A stretch of 64,000 nt of DNA from Variovorax sp. J22G73 (GCF_030317035.1 NZ_JASZYK010000011.1:186001-250000); one strand, 5' to 3'. Shown: positions 16,801 to 25,496, counted from the stretch's first letter. Notes: generated from the letters alone by a model not told the origin. Numbers and translations are program-made.

Positions 16801-17544
16801 TCAGTTGACGAGCCAGAGCCCCACGCCCAGCAACGCCGCGTGCGCGCCCAGCGCGATGTACAGCGGCGTGCGCGACGGCTCCGCCATTTCCTGCAAGGTC
16901 TCGTTGATGCGGCGCGTGAGCAGCGCGCGCAGCGCCGGGTCTTGCACCGGACCTTCCCCCGGTGACACGAGCGGTTCTCCGTGCGCGGCGCGGCTCTCCT
17001 GCCACTCGGCCATCATTTCGCTCAGCGGCAGCCGGTTGAGCACAAAGCCCACCACCGAACGCACCGCCCTGCCCTCGCCCAGCACGGGCGCGAGCTGCTT
17101 GCTCAAGGCATCGGCCGACAGCCAGTCGGCCGCCCGGTGCAGCGTGCCGTGGGCGCGCGGCATCGCCTCGATGCGCCCGGCAATCGCGCCGGCCAGCCGC
17201 TGCGACACCGCTTCGCCGCGCGCCGCCACCAGGTGCTGCATGGCGCGGGCACGGCCCTGGGCCACGCCCAGCATCGTGTAGACGACCACGAACAGCAGCA
17301 GCAACAGCGCCACCAGCACCGACGGCGTGGTGATCAGCGCAATGATCGCGCCCGCTCCGCCGGCCCGTGCCGCCACATTGCCCGGCCCGTTCAGCTGGCT
17401 CAGATAGAAGAAGAAAACGCCGCCGCCCAGCACCACGCCGAGCAAGCCGCCCTTGATGACCGAACCGGCGAACGCAAGGCCGGCCTTGGCGCCGGTGCGA
17501 ACGAGGGATGGCTGGGCGGCGGGACCGTCGGGACCTGTGGGCAT
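16801..17544 (-). CDS. Membrane protein of unknown function
   Basis: 247 aa. The start at 17544 is chosen because GGAGGA lies 7 bp upstream; an in-frame TTG at 17559 would swallow this site. The sequence shows a Gly-rich hydrophobic segment (about 25-50), a second strong one (about 75-95, including VALLLLLFVVVYTML), a soluble middle region with amphipathic helices, and a C-terminal helix (TPLYIALGAHAALLGVGLWLV). No family is recognised. It faces away from the YiaA-like gene. Confidence 0.72.
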   Translation of the reverse strand: MPTGPDGPAAQPSLVRTGAKAGLAFAGSVIKGGLLGVVLGGGVFFFYLSQLNGPGNVAARAGGAGAIIALITTPSVLVALLLLLFVVVYTMLGVAQGRARAMQHLVAARGEAVSQRLAGAIAGRIEAMPRAHGTLHRAADWLSADALSKQLAPVLGEGRAVRSVVGFVLNRLPLSEMMAEWQESRAAHGEPLVSPGEGPVQDPALRALLTRRINETLQEMAEPSRTPLYIALGAHAALLGVGLWLVN

Positions 17545-17754
17545 GCGAAATTCCTCCAACTAATTTATTAATCTGATTCCGCACAACACTTTGGTTTGAC
17601 GCGCGTTTCATGCGAATCGGTGCGGATCGGCGCGCATTGACGCTGAAATATTCGGCAAATGCGAACAAATGCAGCATGGCACGCACGCGTTGGATCATGC
17701 CACCGGCCCGGCCCACCAGAATCGCGCCTCACAAACACAAAGGGAGGAATTTCA

Positions 17755-18192
17755 ATGGACCGCACATTTCAAAAACCCACCGGCGCATTCATTGCGGCGT
17801 CCTGGACTGCACTGCTGGCAGGCGCTGTCGTCTACCTGATCGGGCTCTGGAACGCCACGATGCAACTCAATGAAAAGGGCTACTACTTCACCATCCTGAT
17901 GTACGGGCTCTTTGCCGCCGTGTCATTACAAAAGAGCGTGCGCGACCGGCTCGAGGGCACGCCCGTCACGGGCATCTACTACGGGCTGTGCTGGATATCG
18001 CTGCTGCTCGCCATCGGGCTCCTGACCATCGGCCTGTTCAATTCGACGCTGGCCAACAGCGAAAAGGGCTTCTACGCCATGGCCTTCCTGCTGAGCCTCT
18101 TCGGTGCGGTGGCGGTACAGAAGAACGTTCGCGACCTCACGGCGCGCCATCCCGAGACTTCACCGGCCGCCGAGTTGCCCGAAGCCGGCTGA
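17755..18192 (+). CDS. YiaA/YiaB two-helix-domain inner membrane protein
   Basis: 145 aa from an ATG at 17755 with AGGGAGGA 8 bp upstream. Two copies of a two-helix unit are visible: the first around 13-60, with a helix, a short NEKGYYF turn, a helix and QKSVRDRLEG; the second around 75-125, with a helix, NSEKGFYAM, a helix and QKNVRDL. This duplicated pattern with the EKGxY/F and QKxVRD signatures is the YiaAB two-helix domain. The function of the family is unknown. It is probably monocistronic. Confidence 0.85.
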   Translation: MDRTFQKPTGAFIAASWTALLAGAVVYLIGLWNATMQLNEKGYYFTILMYGLFAAVSLQKSVRDRLEGTPVTGIYYGLCWISLLLAIGLLTIGLFNSTLANSEKGFYAMAFLLSLFGAVAVQKNVRDLTARHPETSPAAELPEAG

Positions 18193-18225
18193 CGCCCACC
18201 CTCAGGCATCCAGGCACCCACCGCC

Positions 18226-19074
18226 TCACTCGTTGTCGTTGTACCCGCTGGCCCCCATCAGCGCCGACAGCCGCGCGGCGATGTTGCCCACGATGCCGCG
18301 CACCTGCACCGCGTCGGGCGCCGACTTCTGGTCGATGCGCTCGATGTACGGCACGTTGATCGACGCGATCACATGATCGGCCGCGCCCATCACCGGGAAG
18401 GCGATGTTGGTGATGCCGCGCGTCTGCTGGCTCGGCATGGCCGAGTAGCCGCGGGCGCGCACCTCCTGAAGAATGGCGAACAGCTCGCCCGGATCCATGT
18501 CGAGCTCGCCCTCCACGCCGATGTGGGCGCGCAACATGCGGGCGCGGTCGATCTCGTCGCGAAACGCCAGCAGCACGTGGCCCGATGAGGTATCCGTCAG
18601 CCCCATCACCACGCCCACCTTGAGCCCGAACGACCAGCGCTCCGGGCTCTCGACCTGCGCGATGACCACCACGCGCCCGCCCTGGTACATGGTCAGGTGG
18701 CACGACTGGCGCGCCCGGTTGGCCAGTTCGCGCAAAAGCGGCAGCGCCGCGCTCACCAGGCTTTTCAGCGGCTGCTGGCGGTGCGCCAGCTCGAACATGC
18801 GCAGCGTGAGCGTGTAGCGGTCGTTGTCGTCGACCTGCACGTAGCCGCGCCGCTGCAAGGTCACGGCCATGCGGAAGATCTCGCTGACCTTGCGCCCCAC
18901 CTTCTGCGCCAGCTCGTTGAGCGTGTAGCCGCCGGGGCTGTCGGCCAGCGCCTCCAAGATGTCCAGCCCCTTCTCCAGCGCGGGCGCGGCGTAGCGCAGC
19001 GCGCCCTCGCCTTCCGGCGCGGCCTCGGCCTCCGCGTGTTCCTGCTGTTGTTCCGGCGCTGGTGCTTGCTTCAT
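18226..19074 (-). CDS. IclR-family transcriptional regulator (KdgR-like)
   Basis: 282 aa from the ATG at 19074, preceded by CAGGGAA. An N-terminal Gln/Glu/Ala-rich tail (about 30 residues) precedes an IclR winged helix (ALEKGLDILEALADSPGGYTLNELAQKVGRKVSEIFRM) and a C-terminal effector domain. It follows the SDR gene by 10 bp and probably controls the sugar-acid operon on its right. IclR-family KdgR regulators bind palindromes of the type found at 19898-19917 and 20056-20072, which supports a KdgR-like role; this link is inferred. Confidence 0.88.
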   Translation of the reverse strand: MKQAPAPEQQQEHAEAEAAPEGEGALRYAAPALEKGLDILEALADSPGGYTLNELAQKVGRKVSEIFRMAVTLQRRGYVQVDDNDRYTLTLRMFELAHRQQPLKSLVSAALPLLRELANRARQSCHLTMYQGGRVVVIAQVESPERWSFGLKVGVVMGLTDTSSGHVLLAFRDEIDRARMLRAHIGVEGELDMDPGELFAILQEVRARGYSAMPSQQTRGITNIAFPVMGAADHVIASINVPYIERIDQKSAPDAVQVRGIVGNIAARLSALMGASGYNDNE

Positions 19075-19084
19075 TGTTCCCTGC

Positions 19085-19855
19085 TCAGTTCGACCATCCA
19101 CCGTCGATCATATGGACCGCGCCGGTGGTGAAGGCCGACTCGTCGGACGCCAGGTACACGACCAGCGCCGCGATTTCCTCCGGCTTGCCCACGCGGCCCA
19201 GCGGCTGGCGCGCCACGAAGGCGGCGCGCACGGTGGCCTCGTCGGCACCCGCCTGCTCGGCCTGCGCGGCGATACGGTCGCGCAACGAAGGCGACTCCAC
19301 CGTGCCCGGGCAGATGGCGTTGCAGCGCACGCCCTGCTGGATGAAGTCGGCCGCCACCGCCTTGGTCAGCCCGATCACCGCCGCCTTCGAGGCGCCGTAC
19401 ACGAAGCGGTTCGGCACGCCCTTCACGCTGGAAGCGGCCGAGGCCATGTTGATGATCGAGCCGCCGCGCTCCAGCATGGCCGGCAGGAAGGCGCGGATGG
19501 TGCGGTACATCGACTTGGCGTTCAGGTCCATGCTGAAGTCCCAGTCGGCCTCCTCGCAGGCCAGGATGTTGCCGCTGTGCACGAAGCCCGCGCAGTTGAA
19601 CAGCACGTCGAGCCGCCCCGCGGTCTGCGCGAAAGCTTGCAGCGCGGCGCTGTCGCGCACGTTGAGCGTGGCGGTCTTCAGGCCGGGCAGCCCCTCGTCG
19701 CGGGCCAGCACGGCAAGCTCGGCCAGGGCGGCCTCGTCCACGTCGGTGGCCCACACGGTGCCGCCTTCGCGCGCCAGCGCCAGCGCACTGGCGCGGCCGA
19801 TGCCCTTGCCGGCGGCGGTGACGAGGATGTTCTTTCCCTGAACGCGAGAAGTCAT
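19085..19855 (-). CDS. SDR-family dehydrogenase, probably acting on a 2-keto-3-deoxy sugar acid
   Basis: 256 aa. NAD-binding TAAGKGIGRASA, NCAG core, catalytic Ser (MASAASS) and YGASK (Tyr-Lys), and CPGTVESPS identify a classical short-chain dehydrogenase. The sequence style resembles 2-keto-3-deoxy-L-fuconate 4-dehydrogenases, but substrate assignment rests mainly on context: an IclR regulator downstream and a divergent operon encoding a split altronate-dehydratase-type enzyme, an aldolase-like protein and an enolase-superfamily dehydratase. It is transcribed leftwards with the regulator. Confidence 0.85.
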   Translation of the reverse strand: MTSRVQGKNILVTAAGKGIGRASALALAREGGTVWATDVDEAALAELAVLARDEGLPGLKTATLNVRDSAALQAFAQTAGRLDVLFNCAGFVHSGNILACEEADWDFSMDLNAKSMYRTIRAFLPAMLERGGSIINMASAASSVKGVPNRFVYGASKAAVIGLTKAVAADFIQQGVRCNAICPGTVESPSLRDRIAAQAEQAGADEATVRAAFVARQPLGRVGKPEEIAALVVYLASDESAFTTGAVHMIDGGWSN

Positions 19856-19897
19856 GGGGGGTGCCCTTTGAGTGAAATTGAATGGTTTTGACGCATG

Positions 19898-19917
19898 AGT
19901 GAAATATAAATTTCACT
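19898..19917. promoter_or_regulatory. Candidate IclR/KdgR-type operator near the SDR gene
   Basis: AGTGAAATATAAATTTCACT is a perfect 8-bp inverted repeat with an ATAA centre. A further direct copy of AGTGAAAT lies at 19871-19878. It is about 45 bp upstream of the SDR start. The TGAAA...TTTCA core resembles the KdgR consensus AATRAAAYRNYRTTTYATT but with one extra central base. Confidence 0.6.
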
Positions 19918-20055
19918 GATGAAATCAAATATACGCCACAGCCCAACGCCCTCACCCCCTCAAAAACCCGCGATCAAAGGCGTGCACATTGGTGGATACC
20001 CTCGAATTCGCGCAAACCCGAGGTCCGGGTTCGAACTCGACTGCTAACCTTCTTC

Positions 20056-20072
20056 ATGAAAACTAGTTTCAT
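20056..20072. promoter_or_regulatory. Candidate KdgR-type operator near the rightward operon
   Basis: ATGAAAACTAGTTTCAT has 6-bp arms around ACTAG and fits the KdgR-type consensus spacing (ATGAAA-N5-TTTCAT). It ends about 20 bp before the ATG of the RraA-like gene, where a repressor would block transcription. Confidence 0.6.
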
Positions 20073-20092
20073 CTAAGAAAACAAGGTTCGCC

Positions 20093-20749
20093 ATGTCCTC
20101 CGATTCCGCCCTGCTCACCCGACTGCAAGCCTGCTACGCCGGCATCCTTCACGACGTGATGCGCGCGGCGGGCCTGCGCGACTTCACGCTGCCGCCCACG
20201 CTGCGCCCGCTGATCGCCGGCCAGAAGCTGTGCGGGCCGGCCTTCACGGTGAACGGCCGCGTCGACCCGACGGCCGATCCGCACGAGACGCTGATGGCGT
20301 GGACTGGTTTTCTCTCGCGCGCCAAGCCCGGCCACATCGCGGTGATCCAGCCCAACGACTCCACCGTGTCGCACATGGGCGAGCTGTCGGCCGAGACGCT
20401 GGGGCGCAAGGGCGTGCTGGGCGTGATCGCCGACGGCGGCGTGCGCGACGCCGAGTTCATCCTGCAGCAGGGCTTCCAGGTGTGGCACCGCTACTTCACG
20501 CCGCGCGACATCGTGGGCTACTGGCTGCCCGACGCCATGGACGTGCCGGTGCGCATCGGCGATGTCACGGTGAACCCCGGCGACCTGCTGCTGGCCGACA
20601 CCGACGGCGTGATCTGCATTCCGCTGGCGCAGGCCGACGCGGTCATCACCGAGGCCGAGCACATGATGGGCCGCGAGAACCTCGTGCGCAGCGCCATCCT
20701 CGCGGGCACCGACCCGCAAGAGGCCTACCTGAAGTACCGCAAGTTCTGA
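20093..20749 (+). CDS. RraA-family protein, probable 4-hydroxy-2-oxo-acid aldolase
   Basis: 218 aa. The RraA/HMG-aldolase fold is indicated by GVIADGGVRDAEF, which carries the Arg-Asp pair required by the class II 4-hydroxy-4-methyl-2-oxoglutarate/4-carboxy-4-hydroxy-2-oxoadipate aldolases, so an enzymatic role is more likely than RNase E inhibition. These metal-dependent aldolases release pyruvate or an analogue. It is the first gene of the sugar-acid operon, about 20 bp after the putative operator, and could cleave the keto-deoxy intermediate. Confidence 0.82.
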   Translation: MSSDSALLTRLQACYAGILHDVMRAAGLRDFTLPPTLRPLIAGQKLCGPAFTVNGRVDPTADPHETLMAWTGFLSRAKPGHIAVIQPNDSTVSHMGELSAETLGRKGVLGVIADGGVRDAEFILQQGFQVWHRYFTPRDIVGYWLPDAMDVPVRIGDVTVNPGDLLLADTDGVICIPLAQADAVITEAEHMMGRENLVRSAILAGTDPQEAYLKYRKF

Positions 20750-20756
20750 GCGCCGG

Positions 20757-21092
20757 ATGTCCGACACGTCGCCACTGCCCCTCATCGACACCCGGCTGGT
20801 GCTGCTCTCGCCGGCCGACAACTGCCTCGTCGCCTGCACCCACCTGGCCGCCGGCACCGAAGTGCGCCTCGAAGGCGGCGCGGTGACCTTGGCCACCGAC
20901 ATCGGCCTGGGCCACAAGCTCGCGCGGCACGCCATCGCGGCCGGGCAGAAGGTGCGGAAGTACGACGCCGTCATCGGCAGCCTGCGCACGCCGGTGGAGG
21001 CCGGCGCGCACATCCACACGCACAACCTCGACAGCGACTACACGCCCACCTACACGCTGGACGAAGGCAAGACCTTCGTCGGCCACGCCTGA
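20757..21092 (+). CDS. UxaA-family hydro-lyase, N-terminal SAF-domain subunit
   Basis: 111 aa. It corresponds to the small N-terminal SAF domain of altronate/galactarate dehydratases (LSPADNCLVACTHLAAGTEV, DIGLGHKLARHAIAAG, KYDAVIGSLRTPVEAG and an IHTHNL ending). In Escherichia coli UxaA the domain is fused to the catalytic part; here it is a separate subunit followed after 14 bp by that part. Split forms are known in other bacteria, for example in the Campylobacter L-fucose locus. Confidence 0.87.
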   Translation: MSDTSPLPLIDTRLVLLSPADNCLVACTHLAAGTEVRLEGGAVTLATDIGLGHKLARHAIAAGQKVRKYDAVIGSLRTPVEAGAHIHTHNLDSDYTPTYTLDEGKTFVGHA

Positions 21093-21106
21093 GGCGCCCT
21101 CTTCGA

Positions 21107-22378
21107 ATGAACTCCAACCCGCTCCAGATCCACGGCTTCCCGCGCGCCGACGGCCGCAAGGGCATCCGCAACGTGGTGGTCGTGGCCTACCTTGTCGAGT
21201 GCGCGCACCACGTGGCGCGCGAGATCACGCTCAACTTTCGCCGGCAGGAGGGCGAGGAGGGTAAGGAGGGTGAATCGGACGTGCACCTCGTCGGCTTTCC
21301 CGGCTGCTATCCCAACGAGTACGCCGAACGCATGATGCAGGCGATTGCCACGCACCCCAACGTGGGCGCGGCGCTGCTCATCTCGCTGGGCTGCGAGAGC
21401 ATGAACAAGCGCAAGCTCGAGCAGGCCGTGGCCGCCTCGGGCCGGCCGGTGCACACGCTGACCATCCAGCAGAAGGGCGGCACGCGCAGCACCATCCGCG
21501 AGGGCACGGAATGGGTGCAGTGGGCGCTGGCCGAACTCGCGCAGCAGCAGCGCGTGCCCATGGACCTGAACGAGCTGGTGGTCGGCACCATCTGCGGCGG
21601 CTCCGACGGCACCAGCGGCATCACCGCCAACCCGGCCGTGGGCCGCGCCTTCGACCTGCTGATCGAGCAGGACGCGCGCTGCATCTTCGAGGAAACCGGC
21701 GAGCTGATCGGCTGCGAGTTCCACATGCAGCGCCGCGCCGCCACGCCCGAGCTGGGCGAGGCCATCGTCGAATGCGTGAACAAGGCCGCGCGCTACTACA
21801 GCACCATGGGCCACGGCAGCTTCGCGCCGGGCAATGCCGACGGCGGTCTCTCGACCATCGAGGAAAAGTCGCTGGGCGCGTACGCCAAGAGCGGCGCCTC
21901 GCCCATCAACGGCATCGTGAAGCCCGGCGACGTGCCTTCCCAGCCGGGCCTCTACCTGCTGGACGTGGTACCCGACGGCGAGCCGCGCTTCGGCTTTCCG
22001 AACATCAGCGACAACGCGGAAATCGTGGAGCTCATTGCCTGCGGCGCGCACGTGATCCTGTTCACCACGGGGCGCGGCTCGGTGGTGGGCTCCGCCGTGT
22101 CGCCGGTGATCAAGGTGTGCGCCAACCCCGACACCTACCGGCAGCTGGGCGAGGACATGGACGTCGACGCCGGCCGCATCCTCGAAGGGCGCGGCACCTT
22201 GCAGGAGGTGGGCGAGGAAATCTTCGGCGCGGTGCGCGCCGTGGCCAACGGCGCGGCGAGCAAATCGGAAGCGCTGGGGCACCGCGAGTTCATCCTGACC
22301 TACAAGGCCTTCGAACCGATCGGGCCTTCGTGCCTGCCCATCGCACAGGTGCCTCGCACTTCTCCTCACCCTGCGTGA
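21107..22378 (+). CDS. UxaA-family hydro-lyase, C-terminal catalytic subunit (altronate-dehydratase type)
   Basis: 423 aa. The start MNSNPLQIHGFPRADGRKGIRN and segments GFPGCYPNEYAERMM, ISLGCESMNK, IQQKGGTRSTI and TICGGSDGTSGITANPAVGRA match the large domain of D-altronate/galactarate dehydratases. Conserved Cys residues in these motifs probably bind the catalytic metal. With the preceding SAF subunit it should dehydrate an aldonic or aldaric acid to a 2-keto-3-deoxy acid. The exact substrate is not visible. Confidence 0.87.
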   Translation: MNSNPLQIHGFPRADGRKGIRNVVVVAYLVECAHHVAREITLNFRRQEGEEGKEGESDVHLVGFPGCYPNEYAERMMQAIATHPNVGAALLISLGCESMNKRKLEQAVAASGRPVHTLTIQQKGGTRSTIREGTEWVQWALAELAQQQRVPMDLNELVVGTICGGSDGTSGITANPAVGRAFDLLIEQDARCIFEETGELIGCEFHMQRRAATPELGEAIVECVNKAARYYSTMGHGSFAPGNADGGLSTIEEKSLGAYAKSGASPINGIVKPGDVPSQPGLYLLDVVPDGEPRFGFPNISDNAEIVELIACGAHVILFTTGRGSVVGSAVSPVIKVCANPDTYRQLGEDMDVDAGRILEGRGTLQEVGEEIFGAVRAVANGAASKSEALGHREFILTYKAFEPIGPSCLPIAQVPRTSPHPA

Positions 22379-22442
22379 GCGGCGTGCTCTCGCCTTCGCC
22401 CCCTTGCCGCCTTCCTTTTCCTGGACTCCCGGAGCCCTCTTC

Positions 22443-23126
22443 TTGAACTACCAGTTCGACTTCGCGCCCGTGCTCGCGCAGTGGCCCCTGCTGCTCGACG
22501 GCGCATGGACCACCGTGCAGCTGTCCTTCATTGCCACGCTGCTGGGCTTCGCGCTCGGCACGCTCTGCGCGCTGGGGCGCAACAGCCGCCACGGCTGGCT
22601 GCGCAACCTCACCGGCGGCTACGTGGAGGCCATTCGCAACACGCCGCTGCTGATCCAGAGCTACTTTCTCATCTTCGGCCTCTCGAGCGCGGGCGTGACC
22701 ATGCCGATCATGGTGGGCGCCGTGCTGGCGCTGGTGGTGAACATCGGCGCCTACAGCTGCGAGATCATCCGCGCGGGCATCGAGTCGATCCACAAGGGCC
22801 AGCTCGAGGCCGCGCAGTGCCTGGGCCTGTCGAAGCTGCAGGTGTTCTGGCACGTGATCTTGCGGCCCGCCGTGGAGCGCGTGTACCCGGCGCTGGCGAG
22901 CCAGTTCGTACTGCTGATGCTGGCCTCCAGCATCATGTCGTCGATCGGCGCGGAAGAACTCTTCGGCGTGGCCAACCGCATCCAGTCGGACACCTTCCGC
23001 AACTTCGAGATCTTCATCGTGCTGTGGGTGGTGTACCTGGTGCTGTCGTACGCCATGCGCCTGGGGTTCTGGCTGCTGGGCATGGTGATCTTCCCGCGCC
23101 GGCGCAAGCTGGGCACGCCGCTATGA
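22443..23126 (+). CDS. Polar amino-acid-type ABC transporter permease 1
   Basis: 227 aa if started at the TTG at 22443 (GGAG 9 bp upstream), giving MNYQFDFAPVLAQWPLLLDGAWTT, the usual beginning of His/Gln/Glu permeases; the TTG at 22404 has no such site. Five to six hydrophobic segments; the ATPase-contact loop reads EAAQCLGLSKLQVFWHVILRPA. It pairs with the next permease to form the membrane channel. Finding a polar amino-acid-type importer inside a sugar-acid operon suggests that the cargo is a charged acid. Confidence 0.85.
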   Translation: MNYQFDFAPVLAQWPLLLDGAWTTVQLSFIATLLGFALGTLCALGRNSRHGWLRNLTGGYVEAIRNTPLLIQSYFLIFGLSSAGVTMPIMVGAVLALVVNIGAYSCEIIRAGIESIHKGQLEAAQCLGLSKLQVFWHVILRPAVERVYPALASQFVLLMLASSIMSSIGAEELFGVANRIQSDTFRNFEIFIVLWVVYLVLSYAMRLGFWLLGMVIFPRRRKLGTPL

Positions 23127-23148
23127 ACCCAGCACAGAAGGCCGCGCC

Positions 23149-23805
23149 ATGACGTTCATGCCCATCGATCACCTCGGCTTCCTGCTGATGGGCGCCTGGG
23201 GCACGGTGCAGCTCTCGGCATTGGCGTTCGTCGGCGGCGGGCTCATCGGGCTGGCCGTGGCGCTGGCGCGCGTGTCGCCGGTCAAGGCGGTGCGCGTGGC
23301 GGCGGCGGGGTACATCCAGGTCATCCAGGGCACGCCGCTGCTGGTGCTGATGGGCGTGTGCTTCTTCGGGCCCAACATCGCGGGCATCGGCTCGGTGCCC
23401 GCCATCGTCGCGGCGGCGCTGGCCATCACCATCTACGCGAGCGCCTTCCTCGGCGAGATCTGGCGCGGCTGCATCCAGTCGGTGCCGCGCAGCCAGTGGG
23501 AGGCGGCCGAGTGCCTGGCGCTCACGCGCTGGGAGCGCATGCGCCGCGTGGTCCTGCCGCAGGCGCTGCGCATCGCCACGCCGCCCACCGTGGGCTTCCT
23601 GGTGCAGATCATCAAGAACACGTCGATCGCCTCGCTGGTGGTCGGCTACGCCGAGCTTTCCTACAACGCCAAGGTGCTGAACAACTCCACGTTCCAGCCC
23701 TTCCTGTATTTCGGGTGCGCGGTGCTGCTGTATTTCATTCTTTGTTATCCGCTCTCGCGATGGAGTCGCGCCCTTGAAAGGAAGCTCAATGCAGCCCGTG
23801 GTTGA
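23149..23805 (+). CDS. Polar amino-acid-type ABC transporter permease 2
   Basis: 218 aa. HisM/GlnP-like: TVQLSALAFVGGGLIGLAVAL near the N terminus, VIQGTPLLVLMGVCFFG and the coupling loop EAAECLALTRWERMRRVVLPQA. It follows permease 1 by 22 bp, and its 3' end overlaps the ATPase start by 17 bp, indicating coupled translation within the transporter set. Confidence 0.88.
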   Translation: MTFMPIDHLGFLLMGAWGTVQLSALAFVGGGLIGLAVALARVSPVKAVRVAAAGYIQVIQGTPLLVLMGVCFFGPNIAGIGSVPAIVAAALAITIYASAFLGEIWRGCIQSVPRSQWEAAECLALTRWERMRRVVLPQALRIATPPTVGFLVQIIKNTSIASLVVGYAELSYNAKVLNNSTFQPFLYFGCAVLLYFILCYPLSRWSRALERKLNAARG

Positions 23806-24517
23806 ACTCAACGAAGTCCACAAACACTTCGGCAAGCTGCATGTGCTGAAGGGCGTGTCGTTCTCGGTCACGCGCGGGCAGGTGGTGGCCATCATCGGCC
23901 AGAGCGGCTCGGGCAAGAGCACGGCGCTGCGCTGCATCGACCGGCTGGAAACCATCGACAGCGGCACCATCCAGTGCTGCGGCCACGCGGTGCACGACGC
24001 CGCGCTGAACCTGCGCGACCTGCGCAAGGACGTGGGCATCGTGTTCCAGAGCTACAACCTGTTCCCGCACCTCACGGTGAAGCAGAACATCACGCTCGCG
24101 CCGCAGTCGGTGAAGAAGATGAGCGCGTCCGAGGCCGGCGCCATCGCCATGGAAGTGCTCGAGCGCGTGGGCCTGGCGGAGAAGGCCGGCGCCTACCCCG
24201 AGCAGCTCTCCGGCGGCCAGCAGCAGCGCGTGGCCATCGCGCGCTCGCTCGCCATGAAGCCGCAGCTGATGCTGTTCGACGAAGTCACCTCCGCGCTCGA
24301 CCCGCAGCTCACCGGCGAGGTGCTCAAGGTGATGGAGAAGCTCGCGGCCGAAGGCATGACCATGATTCTGGTGACGCACGAGATGGCCTTCGCGCGCGGC
24401 GTGGCCGACAAGGTCATCTACATGCACCAGGGCCTGGTGTGGGAGCAGGGCGACGCCAGCATCCTGAGCCACCCGCAGACGCCCGAGCTGCGCCAGTTCA
24501 TCGGCACCGGGCTTTGA
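23789..24517 (+). CDS. Polar amino-acid-type ABC transporter ATPase
   Basis: 242 aa from the ATG at 23789 (AAAGGAAG just upstream); a TTG five codons earlier would include this ribosome-binding site in the coding region. Walker A GQSGSGKST, Q-loop VFQSYNLFPHLTV, signature LSGGQQQR, Walker B LMLFDEVTSALD and switch His in VTHEM are all intact. It energises uptake through the two adjacent permeases. Confidence 0.93.
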   Translation: MQPVVELNEVHKHFGKLHVLKGVSFSVTRGQVVAIIGQSGSGKSTALRCIDRLETIDSGTIQCCGHAVHDAALNLRDLRKDVGIVFQSYNLFPHLTVKQNITLAPQSVKKMSASEAGAIAMEVLERVGLAEKAGAYPEQLSGGQQQRVAIARSLAMKPQLMLFDEVTSALDPQLTGEVLKVMEKLAAEGMTMILVTHEMAFARGVADKVIYMHQGLVWEQGDASILSHPQTPELRQFIGTGL

Positions 24518-24552
24518 TTTTTTCTTCTACAGACAACTCCAGGAGACCTTCG

Positions 24553-25371
24553 ATGACTTCCCTCTTTTCGTTCAAGCGCCGCGGCGCGCTGCTCTCGGCC
24601 CTTGCGCTGGCCCTGCCGCTGGGCTTTGCCGGCGCGGCGCACGCCGACCAGCTCGACACCATCACCGCGGCCAAGAAGATCCGCGTGGCCATCGACCTCG
24701 CCGTGCCGCCCTACGGCCTGAAGGACGAGAAGCTCAACGCCACCGGCTCCGACGTGGAAACCGCGCGCCTGCTGGCCAAGAGCCTGGGCCTGGAGCTCGA
24801 GATCGTTCCCACCACCGGCGCCAACCGCATTCCCTTCCTGCAGACCGACAAGGCCGACATCGTCATCTCCAGCATGTCGGTGACGCCGGAGCGCGAGAAG
24901 GTGGTCGACTTCTCGGTGCCCTACGCCGCCATCCTGGCCGTGGTGGGCGCGCCGAAGGGCATGGCCATCAGCGGCCCGGCCGACCTGGCCGGCAAGAAGG
25001 TGATTGCCACGCGCGGCACCACCAACGACCAGGAGCTGACCAAGATAGTGCCGGCCGGCGCGCAGGTGATTCGCTTCGACGACGACGCCACCTCCATCAC
25101 CGCCGTGGTGAGCGGGCAGGCCGACATCTTCGCGACCGCGCCGCCGCTGCTGAAGACCATCAACGAGAAGAACCCGGCCAAGCAGATGGAGCCCAAGTTC
25201 ACCATGAAGGTCAACTTCCTGGCCATCGGCATGCGCAAGAACGAGCCGCGGCTGAAGGCCAGGCTCGACGAGTTCGTGAAGGCGCAGCTGAAAAGCGGCG
25301 AGCTGAACACCATCTACAAGAAGTTCCACGGCGCCGACCTGCCCGCCGACGTGACCCGCAACGGGGCCTGA
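24553..25371 (+). CDS. Periplasmic substrate-binding protein of the ABC transporter
   Basis: 272 aa with AGGAGA 7 bp before the ATG. A signal peptide (RRGALLSALALALPLGFAGAAHA, cleaved after AHA) is followed by a type II periplasmic binding fold of the amino-acid family: ITAAKKIRVAIDLAVPPYG, DVETARLLAKSLG, SSMSVTPEREKVVDFS and GTTNDQELTK. The cargo cannot be read from sequence; the operon context points to an acidic sugar derivative rather than an ordinary amino acid. Confidence 0.9.
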   Translation: MTSLFSFKRRGALLSALALALPLGFAGAAHADQLDTITAAKKIRVAIDLAVPPYGLKDEKLNATGSDVETARLLAKSLGLELEIVPTTGANRIPFLQTDKADIVISSMSVTPEREKVVDFSVPYAAILAVVGAPKGMAISGPADLAGKKVIATRGTTNDQELTKIVPAGAQVIRFDDDATSITAVVSGQADIFATAPPLLKTINEKNPAKQMEPKFTMKVNFLAIGMRKNEPRLKARLDEFVKAQLKSGELNTIYKKFHGADLPADVTRNGA

Positions 25372-25374
25372 AAT

Positions 25375-25440
25375 GCCGGCCTCCCGGCTTTTCACTCCGC
25401 TTCGCTTCGTGTAATTCGCCACCTCCCGAGGAGGAGGCGC
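25375..25440 (-). repeat. Candidate intergenic repeat, copy B
   Basis: Read on the minus strand it has a CCTCC/GGAGG hairpin, then TGGCGAA, ACACGA, a spacer and AGCCGGGAGGC. The same order of elements occurs at 30153-30210, so this looks like a dispersed hairpin repeat. It lies between the substrate-binding protein and the enolase-superfamily gene. Confidence 0.45.
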
Positions 25441-25496
25441 GGCCCGCCTTGGGCAGCCCGTCGGCGGCCCGTCGGCACTCTCAGCAAAAGGCATTC

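Larger units (their letters stand above)
19856..20092. other. Divergent promoter region of the sugar-acid locus
   Basis: 237 bp between the leftward SDR-iclR unit and the rightward operon. It contains three copies of AGTGAAAT or its complement near the SDR start and an ATGAAA/TTTCAT palindrome near the RraA-like gene, listed separately. No other gene is visible. Confidence 0.6.

Noticed and set aside
17544..17760. Identical GGAGGAATTTC before two divergent genes (16801-17544 and 17755-18192)
   Set aside because: These are ribosome-binding sites with a chance-length common sequence; a similar AGGAATTTC also precedes the MATE gene.
22404..22442. TTG start of permease 1 at 22404
   Set aside because: No ribosome-binding site, and the extra 13 residues are not typical; the TTG at 22443 has GGAG 9 bp upstream and gives the normal family N terminus.
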